From contig RKRX01000085.1 of NCBI GenBank assembly GCA_007571185.1, positions 1-20,596 of the forward strand: a stretch of DNA of 20,596 nt, given 5' to 3'. The position numbers and the translations under genes are program-made. The notes below the pieces were generated by a model that was not told the origin of the DNA, made no database searches, and worked only from the letters and a program-made list of their open reading frames with translations. This stretch comes from Oceanicaulis sp. Its GTDB lineage: Bacteria; Pseudomonadota; Alphaproteobacteria; Caulobacterales; Maricaulaceae. Positions 1 to 7,834 of this stretch are shown here, in pieces (the first letter of the stretch is position 1; every line of letters starts with the position of its first letter).

Positions 1-2
1 GT

Positions 3-896
3 GCTGAAGCATTTCAAGCTGATCGCCGGGCGATCCTCGCCATGCAGGGTGAATATGAAGTCATTTTTGACTTCACCGAGTTTCTGCCCATCGAGGCGGA
101 CTACACCCTGAAAGATCCCAAGGTCACCCCCGCGCGTGAAGTGGTCTATGTGATTGAAGACACCGGCGCATACATCGCCTTGCAACACCTGCTTCTGACC
201 GGGGACACAGACAATCCCTTCGTGGTCAAGCACTGGCGCCAGGATTGGCGATATCAACCCGAGCGCCTGATGGCCTTTGAAGGTTTCAACACCTTCTCCA
301 TGCAGGAGATCAGGGCTGAAGACGCCGCCGGCGCCTGGTCCCAAACTGTCTATCAGGTTGATGACAGCCCGCGTTACGCCGGCATCGCCCGCTGGACGCA
401 CACCGGGGAAGCTTCCACCTGGGAACCGGCCCGCACCTGGCGCCCGCTGCCGCGTCGGGACGCCACCACCCGCGATGATTACGACACCATTGCAGCGGTA
501 AACCGCCACACCGTGCTGAGCTGGGGCTGGACCCATGAGCAGGACAATTCCAAGCTCGTCCTGCGTGAGGGAACCCCACGAGAAATTGTCCGTGAGCACG
601 GCATCAACACCTATCGCCGCACTGACCTGGAAAACGACCAACCCGCTGCCGATTACTGGGCGGCCACAAAGGACTATTGGGCCCAGGTGCGTGATGTATG
701 GCATGAGATTCTGGACACGGCGGACACTTTCGTGGCCGAAGATGACGCCGACGGCGCCCTGCTTTACGGCCCCGTGCTTCAGGAAAGTTATGATATGTTC
801 TTTGATGGCAAGCTTGGAAACGAAGCCTTCGCCAACGCGATGACCGTAATACAAGCCCAGGTCACCGTGGATGGTCAGACACCGGACGTTGAATAA
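3..896 (+). CDS. DUF6607-type conserved protein (5' end outside window)
   Basis: The frame is open to the left window edge. Codons before the first internal ATG (position 42) still read like the family (…FQADRRAILAMQGEYEV…), so this is a 5'-truncated gene rather than one starting at 42. The pattern FDFTE, then VIEDTGAYIALQH, VKHWRQDW, YQVDDSPRYA, WTHTGE, RPLPRRD, TTRDDYD and HEQDN matches what I remember of DUF6607, a family of uncharacterised, usually secreted, proteobacterial proteins. The signal peptide, if any, lies outside the window. No catalytic function is known to me. The 3' end overlaps the convergent leuS end by 22 bp (875-896), so any terminators must lie inside the neighbouring coding sequences. 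The coding assignment is secure; the family name is from memory. Confidence 0.85.
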   Translation, partial: AEAFQADRRAILAMQGEYEVIFDFTEFLPIEADYTLKDPKVTPAREVVYVIEDTGAYIALQHLLLTGDTDNPFVVKHWRQDWRYQPERLMAFEGFNTFSMQEIRAEDAAGAWSQTVYQVDDSPRYAGIARWTHTGEASTWEPARTWRPLPRRDATTRDDYDTIAAVNRHTVLSWGWTHEQDNSKLVLREGTPREIVREHGINTYRRTDLENDQPAADYWAATKDYWAQVRDVWHEILDTADTFVAEDDADGALLYGPVLQESYDMFFDGKLGNEAFANAMTVIQAQVTVDGQTPDVE

Positions 897-3586
897 GCCT
901 GCACCGATATATTGGCCAGCTTGATCTGGCCCGACTTTCTGTCGCGCACCACGATCACCCGGTTCAGGTCCAGCCCGTCAACAGGCTTGCCCATTTCAGC
1001 CAGACGCGCTTTTGCCGCCTCCCGCACGGTTTGGTCATCGGCGTCCGGCGCCAGGATGATGGTCGCCCGGCGCTTGCCGCCTTCCTGAACAACGACCTCG
1101 ATTTTTTCGATCCCTGCTTTCAGATCCGCCTCATTGGCCCTCGGCCAGGGCGCCTCAAAGACCGAGGTGCTGGAACCGGCCATCTCCCACAATTCTTCGG
1201 CCATAAAGGGGGCAAACGGCGCCAGCACGGTGATGAACCGATCGATCGTTGCTTTGGAAACCGGCTGGCCTTCGGCGACCTTGAGGAATTTCATCAATTC
1301 TGAAATCGCTGTATTCAGACGCAGATTGTCGAGATCCTCGGTCACCGCCAGCACCAGCCGGGTCAGGGCCAGAGACACCGGCTTGCCTTCATCAGAAGAC
1401 GGGTTGGCCAATCCTTCGGTGGTGAAGCGCCAGACCCGATGAAGAAATTTCGACGCGCTGGCGACCCTGTCAGTCTCCCATTCACGCATGGCCTCTAATG
1501 GGCCCATGAACATCATGTGCACCCGGAAAGCATCCGCGCCAAAGCGGGCGACCACATCATCAGGCGTCACCACATTGTGCAGGGATTTAGACATTTTCGC
1601 GCTCACCCGGGTCACCACATCCCCTGATGCCGCATGCACAAAGACCCCGTTCTCTTTCGAAGCCACCTCATCAATGGGCAGAATGATCCCGCGTTCGTTC
1701 CTGAAGGCATGGCTGGTCAAAAGCCCCTGATTGACCAGCTTGCGGAACGGCTCGCTGGTGGAAACCAGCCCTAGATCAAATAAAACCTTGTGCCAGAAAC
1801 GGGCGTACAGCAAATGCAGTGTGGCGTGCTCGGCGCCTCCAACATACAAATCCACCATGCCCCATGCTTTTTCCAGCGCGGGATCCACCATGGCGGCGGC
1901 GTTCCTGGAATCCTTGAAACGCAGGTAATACCAGCATGATCCCGCCCATTGCGGCATGGTGTTGGTTTCCCGTCGACCTTTCAGCCCGGTTTCAGGATCG
2001 GTGACCTCCACCCAGTCCTCTGCTCGCTCCAACGGCGATTGCGCCTGCCGGGTCGGTTTGTAATTATCAATGTGAGGCAGGGTCAGCGGCAACTGGTCTT
2101 CGGGCACGGTGGTGCGTGTCCCATCCTCCCAATGAATGACAGGAATGGGTTCGCCCCAATAGCGTTGACGGGCGAAAATCCAGTCACGCAGGTTATAGGC
2201 GATTTTCCGCTTCCCAAGACCTTTCACCTCCAGATGATCGGCCACCGCTTCACGCGCATCGCGCCAGCGCATACCGGCATGATACAGCCCGGCGCCTCCC
2301 TTCGGCGGTGACAGCATCACGCCGTCTTCAATCCAGCATTTACGGCCCGCAAGGACACGCTCACGGTCTGGAGCGTTCATGCCCGGATCAATGACCGGCA
2401 CAATATCAAGGCCGTATTTTCCGGCGAAGGCAAAATCGCGTTCATCATGGGCTGGAACACCCATCACTGCACCGGCGCCGTAATCGGGCAAAACATAATC
2501 GGCCACATAAATCGGCGCAGGGCGTCCGGTGACTGGATTGATCGCCGCAGCGCCGATGGGAACGCCCGTCTTCTCAGCATCTCTGGTGCGATCAAGATCA
2601 GATTTGCAGGCGGCTTCATCGCGATAAGCGTCCACAGCAGCGCGCTGATCGGGCGTGGTCAAGGCGTCCACCAGTTCATGCTCAGGCGCAAGAGCGAGAA
2701 AGGTCACCCCACCCAGCGTGTCCACGCGCGTGGTGAAGGTCTCCACTTCCACATCTGATCCCCGCACCTTGAAGTGCAGTTGCACACCTTCGGATCGACC
2801 AATCCATTGGCGCTGGGACTCCTTAATGCCTTCGGGCCAGTCCAGCGCCTCAAGATCAGCGATCAAACGCTCAGCATAGGCGGTGATGCGCATTTTCAGC
2901 TGGCGTAACGGCACGCGCACGACCTTGTGGCCTTGCTCGGATTTGCCGTTGAACACCTCTTCATTGGCAAGGATCGTGCCCAGCTCCGCACACCAGTTCA
3001 CCGGGGCGGTTTCATAATACACCAGACGGTGTTCATCCTGGTATTTCTGAACCGCACGCCTGCCCGCCGCGAGAATCTCAGCGGGGATCGGCAGTTCATC
3101 AACAGGGCGCGCCGCGCCAGCTTCAGCATCATACCAGGCGTTATAGAGCTGGATGAAAATGAACTGGGTCCAGCGATAATAATCCGCGCTGGACGTTTGA
3201 ATCTCACGATCCCAGTCATATCCCAGACCCAACAAATCCATCTGGCGTTTGTAGGTCGCAATATTGGCCTCGGTAGAGACTTCAGGGTGCACCCCGGTCT
3301 TCATGGCGTAACGTTCTGCCGGAAGGCCGAAACTATCCCACCCCATGGGGTGAAGCACCCTATACCCCGCCATACGCTTGTAACGGGCCACAATATCGGT
3401 GGCCAGATACCCCACCGGATGGCCCACATGCAGACCGGCGCCTGATGGATACGGAAACATGTCCAACACATAGAAAGTCTTATCGCCCGGCCCGGGATCA
3501 GGCGTCGCCATGGTGCGGTTCCGTCGCCAACGGTCGCGCCATTTGTTTTCCAGCGCCGTGAAATCATAAACAGCCTGTTCAGTCAT
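875..3586 (-). CDS. leuS: Leucyl-tRNA synthetase
   Basis: Class I aminoacyl-tRNA synthetase that charges tRNA-Leu in the cytoplasm. The HIGH-type motif HVGH is at about residues 53-56, after FPYPSGAGL. It is followed by GWDSFGLPAE, a large CP1 editing insertion, WYYLRF and VGGAEHATLHLLYARFWHK, and KMSKS at 664-668, then the anticodon-binding and C-terminal domains (ending with an IVVRDRKSGQIKLAN segment). About 903 aa, slightly longer than the usual 860-880. I chose ATG at 3586 over the in-frame TTG one codon upstream. The start lies inside the ileS 3' end (8-bp overlap with its stop), with a purine-rich AGGATCAGG upstream, so translation is probably coupled to ileS. Its 3' end overlaps the convergent DUF6607-type gene. 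Nothing is broken. Confidence 0.97.
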   Translation of the reverse strand: MTEQAVYDFTALENKWRDRWRRNRTMATPDPGPGDKTFYVLDMFPYPSGAGLHVGHPVGYLATDIVARYKRMAGYRVLHPMGWDSFGLPAERYAMKTGVHPEVSTEANIATYKRQMDLLGLGYDWDREIQTSSADYYRWTQFIFIQLYNAWYDAEAGAARPVDELPIPAEILAAGRRAVQKYQDEHRLVYYETAPVNWCAELGTILANEEVFNGKSEQGHKVVRVPLRQLKMRITAYAERLIADLEALDWPEGIKESQRQWIGRSEGVQLHFKVRGSDVEVETFTTRVDTLGGVTFLALAPEHELVDALTTPDQRAAVDAYRDEAACKSDLDRTRDAEKTGVPIGAAAINPVTGRPAPIYVADYVLPDYGAGAVMGVPAHDERDFAFAGKYGLDIVPVIDPGMNAPDRERVLAGRKCWIEDGVMLSPPKGGAGLYHAGMRWRDAREAVADHLEVKGLGKRKIAYNLRDWIFARQRYWGEPIPVIHWEDGTRTTVPEDQLPLTLPHIDNYKPTRQAQSPLERAEDWVEVTDPETGLKGRRETNTMPQWAGSCWYYLRFKDSRNAAAMVDPALEKAWGMVDLYVGGAEHATLHLLYARFWHKVLFDLGLVSTSEPFRKLVNQGLLTSHAFRNERGIILPIDEVASKENGVFVHAASGDVVTRVSAKMSKSLHNVVTPDDVVARFGADAFRVHMMFMGPLEAMREWETDRVASASKFLHRVWRFTTEGLANPSSDEGKPVSLALTRLVLAVTEDLDNLRLNTAISELMKFLKVAEGQPVSKATIDRFITVLAPFAPFMAEELWEMAGSSTSVFEAPWPRANEADLKAGIEKIEVVVQEGGKRRATIILAPDADDQTVREAAKARLAEMGKPVDGLDLNRVIVVRDRKSGQIKLANISVQAYSTSGV

Positions 3587-6500
3587 CAACCTGATCCTGA
3601 CCGACTTTCTTCAACGCGATAAGCACAGTTTTACCCTGAATGTTCTGCTTGCTGATAAAATCACCATCTTTCCCAAGTTTAATCTCATAATCATCCAAAT
3701 CTTCAACGATTTCATTCGAAACTTTGACAGCCAGTGTTTCATTCTTGATGAAATCGCGATGAGCTTCACAGGCTGCGATAATGGTTTCGTCCCCGAAAAT
3801 GCCCAGCGTAATGCGGTCCGACACTTCAAGACCAGCCTCTTTACGGACAGTCTGGATCGCACGCACCATATCTCGAGCGAGCCCTTCACATTCCTGATCA
3901 GCATCCACTGAAGTGTCAAGCACGATAGCGCCGGTACCGGCGAAGGGTTCGGCATCGTTACCCTCATCGGTGATCACACGCATGGAAAACTCATCGGCAG
4001 ACAGGGTCTGACCGGCCACAACGGCGGAGCCGTCATCGTTAAGCATGAACGCGCCCTGACGAGAGGCGATCATCACCTGTTTCATGGCATGGCCCAAGCG
4101 TTTGCCGATCCGGGGATCAGGTTTAAGCTCCACTTTGCCATAGGCGTCCAGTTCAGTGGAAAGCGCCACGGCCCGCACATTCACTTCATCACGAATGAGA
4201 TCCGTAAAAGGCTTGAGCCCGGCGCTGTCAGCATGCACGACAGTCAGGGTTTTCAGCGGTAGACGCACACGCAAGCGCGAGCGTTCCCGGATGGCGAGCG
4301 CGGAGGAACAGGCTTCCCGCACCAGATCCATCCTGTGGACCAGATCATGATCGGTCGGAAATTCAGTTGCTTCCGGCCAAGGCTCCAGGTGCACTGAACG
4401 TTCACCGGTAAGCGCCTTGTAGACTTTCTCGCTGATGATCGGCAGCAACGGAGCCAGCACACGGCACAGTTTCGCCAGCACGGTGTAAAGCGTGTCAAAG
4501 GCGGCGTTTTTGGCCCCCTTATTTTCTGATCCCCAGAACCGGGCGCGGGAGCGGCGAATATACCAGTTTGTCAGCGCATCAAAATAGGCCGTCGCCTCCT
4601 TGCAAGCGCGAGGAATGTCATAGCCTGACAGCGCCGTTTCCACAGCACGCGCCAGCTGACCGGTCTTGGTCAGGATATAGCGATCAAGAGGGTCTTCGGC
4701 CTCGGTGATGATTTGCGGTTTGCGGTCTTCCAGGTTCGCATACAGCGAGAAGAAGGAATATGCGTTCAGAAGCGGCGCGATGGCCTCGCGCCGCACACCG
4801 GCGATCTCGCGGGCGTCCTTAGGCACCAATAAATCCCCGCCGGTCAGCACCGGTGAAGAAATCAGGAACCAACGCATCACATCCGAACCAAACTGGTCAA
4901 AAAACGCCATCGGGTCAGGATAATTGCGCAAACGCTTGGACAGTTTCTGACGATTTTTGTCCAGAACGACGCCATGACAGATCGCGTTCTTGAACGGCGG
5001 TCGGTCAAACAACATTGTGGACAGCACCATCAGGGTATAAAACCAACCCCGTGTCTGCGCCAAATATTCCACGATGAAGTCCGCTGGAAAGTTGTCTTCA
5101 AACCAGTGTTTGTTTTCAAACGGATAATGGACCTGGGCATAGGGCATGGAGCCGGAGTCAAACCACACGTCAAACACATCCTCCACGCGACGCATGGTGG
5201 ACTCGCCTGTGGGATCATCCGGGTTTGGACGGGTCAGTTTATCAATGAACGGGCGGTGCAGATCGGTGACCTTAACCCCGAACTCAGCTTCCAGTTCTTC
5301 AATAGAGCCATACACATCCACACGCGGATAGTTCGGGTCGTCTGACACCCAGACCGGGATCGGCGTGCCCCAGAAGCGCGAGCGGGAGATATTCCAATCC
5401 TGCGCCCCGGCGAGCCAGTTTCCGAAAACACCATCTTTGACGTGAGCAGGCGACCAGTTGACAGTCTTATTCAGCTCCACCATCCGATCACGAAACCTGG
5501 AGACTTTCAGATACCAGCTATCGACCGTCTTATAGATGAGCGGTTCATCAGTGCGCCAGCAGTGCGGATAATTGTGATCATATGTATCGTGACGGAACAG
5601 CTTTCCCTCTTGCTTCATGCGTTGAATAATCGGCTTGTTGGCGTCAAACACCAGCATGCCTTCATAGTCAGGGATTTCCCTGGTATAGCGCCCGGCCTGA
5701 TCTACGGGTGTGACCACTGCAATCTCGGCGCGACGACAGGCATTGAGATCATCCTCGCCAAATCCCGGCGCCAAATGCACGATGCCGACGCCTTCTTCGT
5801 CAACAACAAAATCCTCGATCAGAATCTGATGGGCGTTTTTACGACCGAGAAAATAATCAAAGGGCGGATGATATTTGAGCCCTTTCAGGTCTGCACCTTT
5901 CACCACCCCAATCTGTTCGGCGCCTTCAAACTGTTTGCTGTATTTCTGCAATCCACTCATTGACAGGATGAAACGCTCTTCACCCCTGCGCATGATTGCA
6001 TAGGTAATATCCGCACCGGCGGCGACAGCCAGATTGGACGGCAGTGTCCAGGGCGTGGTGGTCCAGATCAGGATTTTCGCGCCCGACAGTTCGCCCTGAC
6101 CTTCTTTCAACTCAAAGCCGATGGTGACGGCAGGATCGGTGCGGGTGCGGTAGGCATTATCCAGCCGGGTCTCAAAATTCGACAGCGGAGATTCAACAGC
6201 CCACGAATAGGGCACCACGCGGTAATCCTTGTAGACCAGACCCTTATCCCACAGCTGCTTGAAAGCCCACAACGCGCTTTCCATGAAGGTCAGATCAAGT
6301 GTTTTGTAATCATTCTCAAAATCCACCCAACGCGCCTGACGGGTCACATACTCTTCCCAAGCATCTGCATATTTCATCACGCCTTCACGTGCTGCTGCGT
6401 TGAACTTGTCAATACCCATTTTCAGAACGGCCTTGCGTCCGGAAATACCCAGATTCTTCTCTGCCGACAGCTCGGCAGGCAGGCCATGAGTGTCCCAACC

Positions 6501-6803
6501 AAAGCGACGATATACGCGCTTGCCCTTCATGGTCTGAAACCGCGGGATTACATCCTTGGCGAAACCGGTCAGCAGGTGACCGTAGTGCGGCAGACCATTG
6601 GCGAAAGGCGGGCCGTCATAAAAGACGAACTGATGATCTTCGGGGCGTTCCTCGATGGAGGCATGGAATGTGCCATCAATTTTCCAGAACTCCAAAATTT
6701 CAGAATCAATCCCGGGCAGTTCTGACAATCCTGGGATAGCGGGAAAACGGTGATCATCCATACATTCAGCCTCGTTGGCGTCGCTCTTGATCGCGTCAGC
6801 CAT
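3579..6803 (-). CDS. ileS: Isoleucyl-tRNA synthetase, eukaryote-like type 2
   Basis: Charges tRNA-Ile. Motifs: HYGH at about residues 73-76 (GLPHYGHLLTG), GWDTHGLPAE (type 1 bacterial enzymes usually read GWDCHGLPIE), an editing domain with TTPWTLPSNLA, and KLSKR at 620-624 followed by LRNYPDP. The THGLPAE and KLSKRLxNYPDP signatures and the 1,074-aa length mark the type 2 (eukaryote-like) IleRS, a class known for natural mupirocin resistance. The HxGH motif is canonical, not the swapped GxHH form of some hyper-resistant enzymes. The start is placed at ATG 6803 because GAGG lies 6-7 nt upstream; 16 further codons upstream are open but lack family-like sequence. It precedes leuS with an 8-bp overlap. 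An IS1595-type transposon sits 86 bp upstream of the ATG and may have changed its promoter. Confidence 0.96.
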   Translation of the reverse strand: MADAIKSDANEAECMDDHRFPAIPGLSELPGIDSEILEFWKIDGTFHASIEERPEDHQFVFYDGPPFANGLPHYGHLLTGFAKDVIPRFQTMKGKRVYRRFGWDTHGLPAELSAEKNLGISGRKAVLKMGIDKFNAAAREGVMKYADAWEEYVTRQARWVDFENDYKTLDLTFMESALWAFKQLWDKGLVYKDYRVVPYSWAVESPLSNFETRLDNAYRTRTDPAVTIGFELKEGQGELSGAKILIWTTTPWTLPSNLAVAAGADITYAIMRRGEERFILSMSGLQKYSKQFEGAEQIGVVKGADLKGLKYHPPFDYFLGRKNAHQILIEDFVVDEEGVGIVHLAPGFGEDDLNACRRAEIAVVTPVDQAGRYTREIPDYEGMLVFDANKPIIQRMKQEGKLFRHDTYDHNYPHCWRTDEPLIYKTVDSWYLKVSRFRDRMVELNKTVNWSPAHVKDGVFGNWLAGAQDWNISRSRFWGTPIPVWVSDDPNYPRVDVYGSIEELEAEFGVKVTDLHRPFIDKLTRPNPDDPTGESTMRRVEDVFDVWFDSGSMPYAQVHYPFENKHWFEDNFPADFIVEYLAQTRGWFYTLMVLSTMLFDRPPFKNAICHGVVLDKNRQKLSKRLRNYPDPMAFFDQFGSDVMRWFLISSPVLTGGDLLVPKDAREIAGVRREAIAPLLNAYSFFSLYANLEDRKPQIITEAEDPLDRYILTKTGQLARAVETALSGYDIPRACKEATAYFDALTNWYIRRSRARFWGSENKGAKNAAFDTLYTVLAKLCRVLAPLLPIISEKVYKALTGERSVHLEPWPEATEFPTDHDLVHRMDLVREACSSALAIRERSRLRVRLPLKTLTVVHADSAGLKPFTDLIRDEVNVRAVALSTELDAYGKVELKPDPRIGKRLGHAMKQVMIASRQGAFMLNDDGSAVVAGQTLSADEFSMRVITDEGNDAEPFAGTGAIVLDTSVDADQECEGLARDMVRAIQTVRKEAGLEVSDRITLGIFGDETIIAACEAHRDFIKNETLAVKVSNEIVEDLDDYEIKLGKDGDFISKQNIQGKTVLIALKKVGQDQVDD

Positions 6804-6881
6804 ATTGATCCTCATATCACATATCTGAAGGCGGTTCCTCCACGCCTGCATATCGGCGCATCCGCGAGACCGCCATGGATG

Positions 6882-6889
6882 GAAAATTC
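6882..6889. repeat. Target site duplication, left copy
   Basis: GAAAATTC directly abuts the left terminal inverted repeat. The same eight bases in the same orientation follow the right terminal repeat. An 8-bp AT-rich duplication is what IS1595-family transposition produces. This fixes the element boundary between 6889 and 6890. Confidence 0.93.
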
Positions 6890-6918
6890 GGGAATTATAT
6901 ACCTAAGTGACCAAGCGA
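6890..6918 (+). repeat. Left terminal inverted repeat (29 bp)
   Basis: Perfect inverted match to 10322-10350. It starts GGGAATTATATACC and ends AAGCGA; the two ends diverge after base 29. On the minus strand it contains TATAAT (6894-6899) facing outward towards ileS. Confidence 0.95.
6894..6899 (-). promoter_or_regulatory. Outward-facing TATAAT inside the left terminal repeat
   Basis: Perfect -10 hexamer on the minus strand, about 90 bp upstream of the ileS ATG and pointing towards it. The hexamers 16-18 bp upstream are poor -35 matches, so on its own it is at best a weak promoter, or half of a hybrid one. Because the repeats are perfect, the same hexamer faces outward at the right end (10341-10346). 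Confidence 0.25.
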
Positions 6919-6922
6919 GATG

Positions 6923-7078
6923 CTAATCCTCGCCGTTTTGCGTGTACCGCCAGTCCTGATCCTGCTTGGGCGGCGTCGCCAGAATCGCCCGCATCACGTT
7001 CTCCGGCGAGTCGTCGATGGGCTTAGGTAAGGGCTTCTTCACAGGGCGGCCGCGCTGGCGCTTGGGTATCTTGCTCAT
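6923..7078 (-). CDS. 51-aa AT-hook-like microprotein of the transposon
   Basis: A short ORF beginning ATG at 7078 and ending TAG at 6923-6925. It is preceded by a purine-rich ribosome site (GGAAAGGGAG just before the ATG). The N-terminus KRQRGRPVKKP is a good match to the AT-hook core (basic residues around RGRP), which binds the minor groove of AT-rich DNA. The second half, DDSPENVMRAILATPPK then QDWRYTQNGED, resembles small ORFs I recall near alphaproteobacterial mobile elements, but I cannot name a family. It is divergent from the HNH nuclease gene with only 27 bp between the start codons, so the two probably share a control region. Possible roles are binding the AT-rich terminal repeats or controlling the nuclease; both are inference. 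Confidence 0.6.
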   Translation of the reverse strand: MSKIPKRQRGRPVKKPLPKPIDDSPENVMRAILATPPKQDQDWRYTQNGED

Positions 7079-7099
7079 GGTCTCCCTTTCCTCTACCTT
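7071..7099 (+). promoter_or_regulatory. Candidate promoter for the HNH nuclease gene (leaderless)
   Basis: TTGCTC (7071-7076) and TACCTT (7094-7099) are separated by 17 bp. Both are weak matches. The -10 lies only 6 nt before the ATG at 7106, so transcription would start at or next to the start codon. This fits the absence of any Shine-Dalgarno sequence in front of this gene. Confidence 0.3.
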
Positions 7100-7125
7100 A
7101 TCGCCATGCCGAGCCGAACTGTCGA
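7097..7125 (-). promoter_or_regulatory. Candidate promoter for the AT-hook microprotein
   Basis: On the minus strand, TCGACA (7120-7125, 5/6 match to -35) and GATAAG (7097-7102, 4/6 match to -10) are 17 bp apart. It overlaps the candidate -10 of the divergent nuclease gene, so use of one promoter would compete with the other. Confidence 0.3.
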
Positions 7126-7834
7126 TCCCCGCATCCTCGCCCTATGCGAGAAAGTGACCGCGAAGCGGCCCCGTACGGTGATCGACCATATCATCGAGTA
7201 CGGCTCGGTCACAACGGAGGAGCTTCAATCCCTGTACGGCTACGACCACCCTCCGAGGGCGGCGCGAGACGTGCGGGAACAGGGCATTCCCCTTGTCACC
7301 GAGACCGTAACCAGTCCGAAGACCGGGCGCAAGATCGGCTCCTATCGCTTCGACGATCCCGACAAGATCGTTCATGGGCGGATCGGCGGGCGCAAAGCCT
7401 TCTCCAAGCGATTCAAGGACGCGCTGATCGAGCGGTACGACTCTCGCGACGCCATCACGGGCGAGCGGTACGAGCCGCGCTATCTGCAAATCGACCACAG
7501 GGTGCCCTACGAAGTCGCGGGCGAGGAAGCCCATGGCGAAGATCGCCCGGACGCCCACATGATGCTGACCGCTTCGAGCCAACGCGCGAAATCGTGGTCC
7601 TGCGAGCAATGCTCGAACTGGCGGCACGCGCGGGACGCCAAGACATGTGGATCGTGCTTCTGGGCGTTCCCAGATGACTATAGCCATATCGCTGGGGAGC
7701 AGGTGCGGCGCGTCGATATCGAATGGCGGGGCTTGGAAGTCGAGACGTTTGAAAGAATCCGCGACAAGGCGGAGAAGTCGGACACGACGATAGCTGCCGT
7801 CATCAAGAAGCTGCTGGCACGAGTTCTAGGCTGA
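7106..7834 (+). CDS. Winged-helix / HNH restriction endonuclease (transposon cargo)
   Basis: 242 aa. Residues about 20-64 form a winged-helix-like segment (GSVTTEELQ, YGYDHPPRAARDVREQGIPL). The nuclease core follows: RKAFSKRFKDALIERYDSRD, then DAITGE and LQIDHRVPYEV with the DH pair at 130-131, then ASSQRAKSW. A zinc-ribbon-like tail has C166, C169, C181 and C184 (CEQC … CGSC) and FPDDYSHIAG. This architecture is the one I recall for HNH endonucleases partnered with D12 adenine methylases in type II-like restriction systems. The matching methylase is the convergent neighbour; the two ORFs overlap by 32 bp (7803-7834). No Shine-Dalgarno sequence is visible before ATG 7106, so the mRNA may be leaderless. 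The role would be double-strand cleavage of DNA lacking the partner methylation; the recognition sequence is unknown. Confidence 0.85.
   Translation: MPSRTVDPRILALCEKVTAKRPRTVIDHIIEYGSVTTEELQSLYGYDHPPRAARDVREQGIPLVTETVTSPKTGRKIGSYRFDDPDKIVHGRIGGRKAFSKRFKDALIERYDSRDAITGERYEPRYLQIDHRVPYEVAGEEAHGEDRPDAHMMLTASSQRAKSWSCEQCSNWRHARDAKTCGSCFWAFPDDYSHIAGEQVRRVDIEWRGLEVETFERIRDKAEKSDTTIAAVIKKLLARVLG

Noticed and set aside
2927..3445. 172-aa plus-strand open frame inside leuS
   Set aside because: Antisense to the conserved N-terminal catalytic part of leuS.
5442..5963. 173-aa plus-strand open frame inside ileS
   Set aside because: Lies opposite conserved ileS sequence and shows no motif or ribosome site.
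7142..7687. 181-aa minus-strand open frame opposite the HNH nuclease gene
   Set aside because: Antisense shadow; the plus strand has clear HNH and zinc-ribbon motifs and this frame has no recognisable content.
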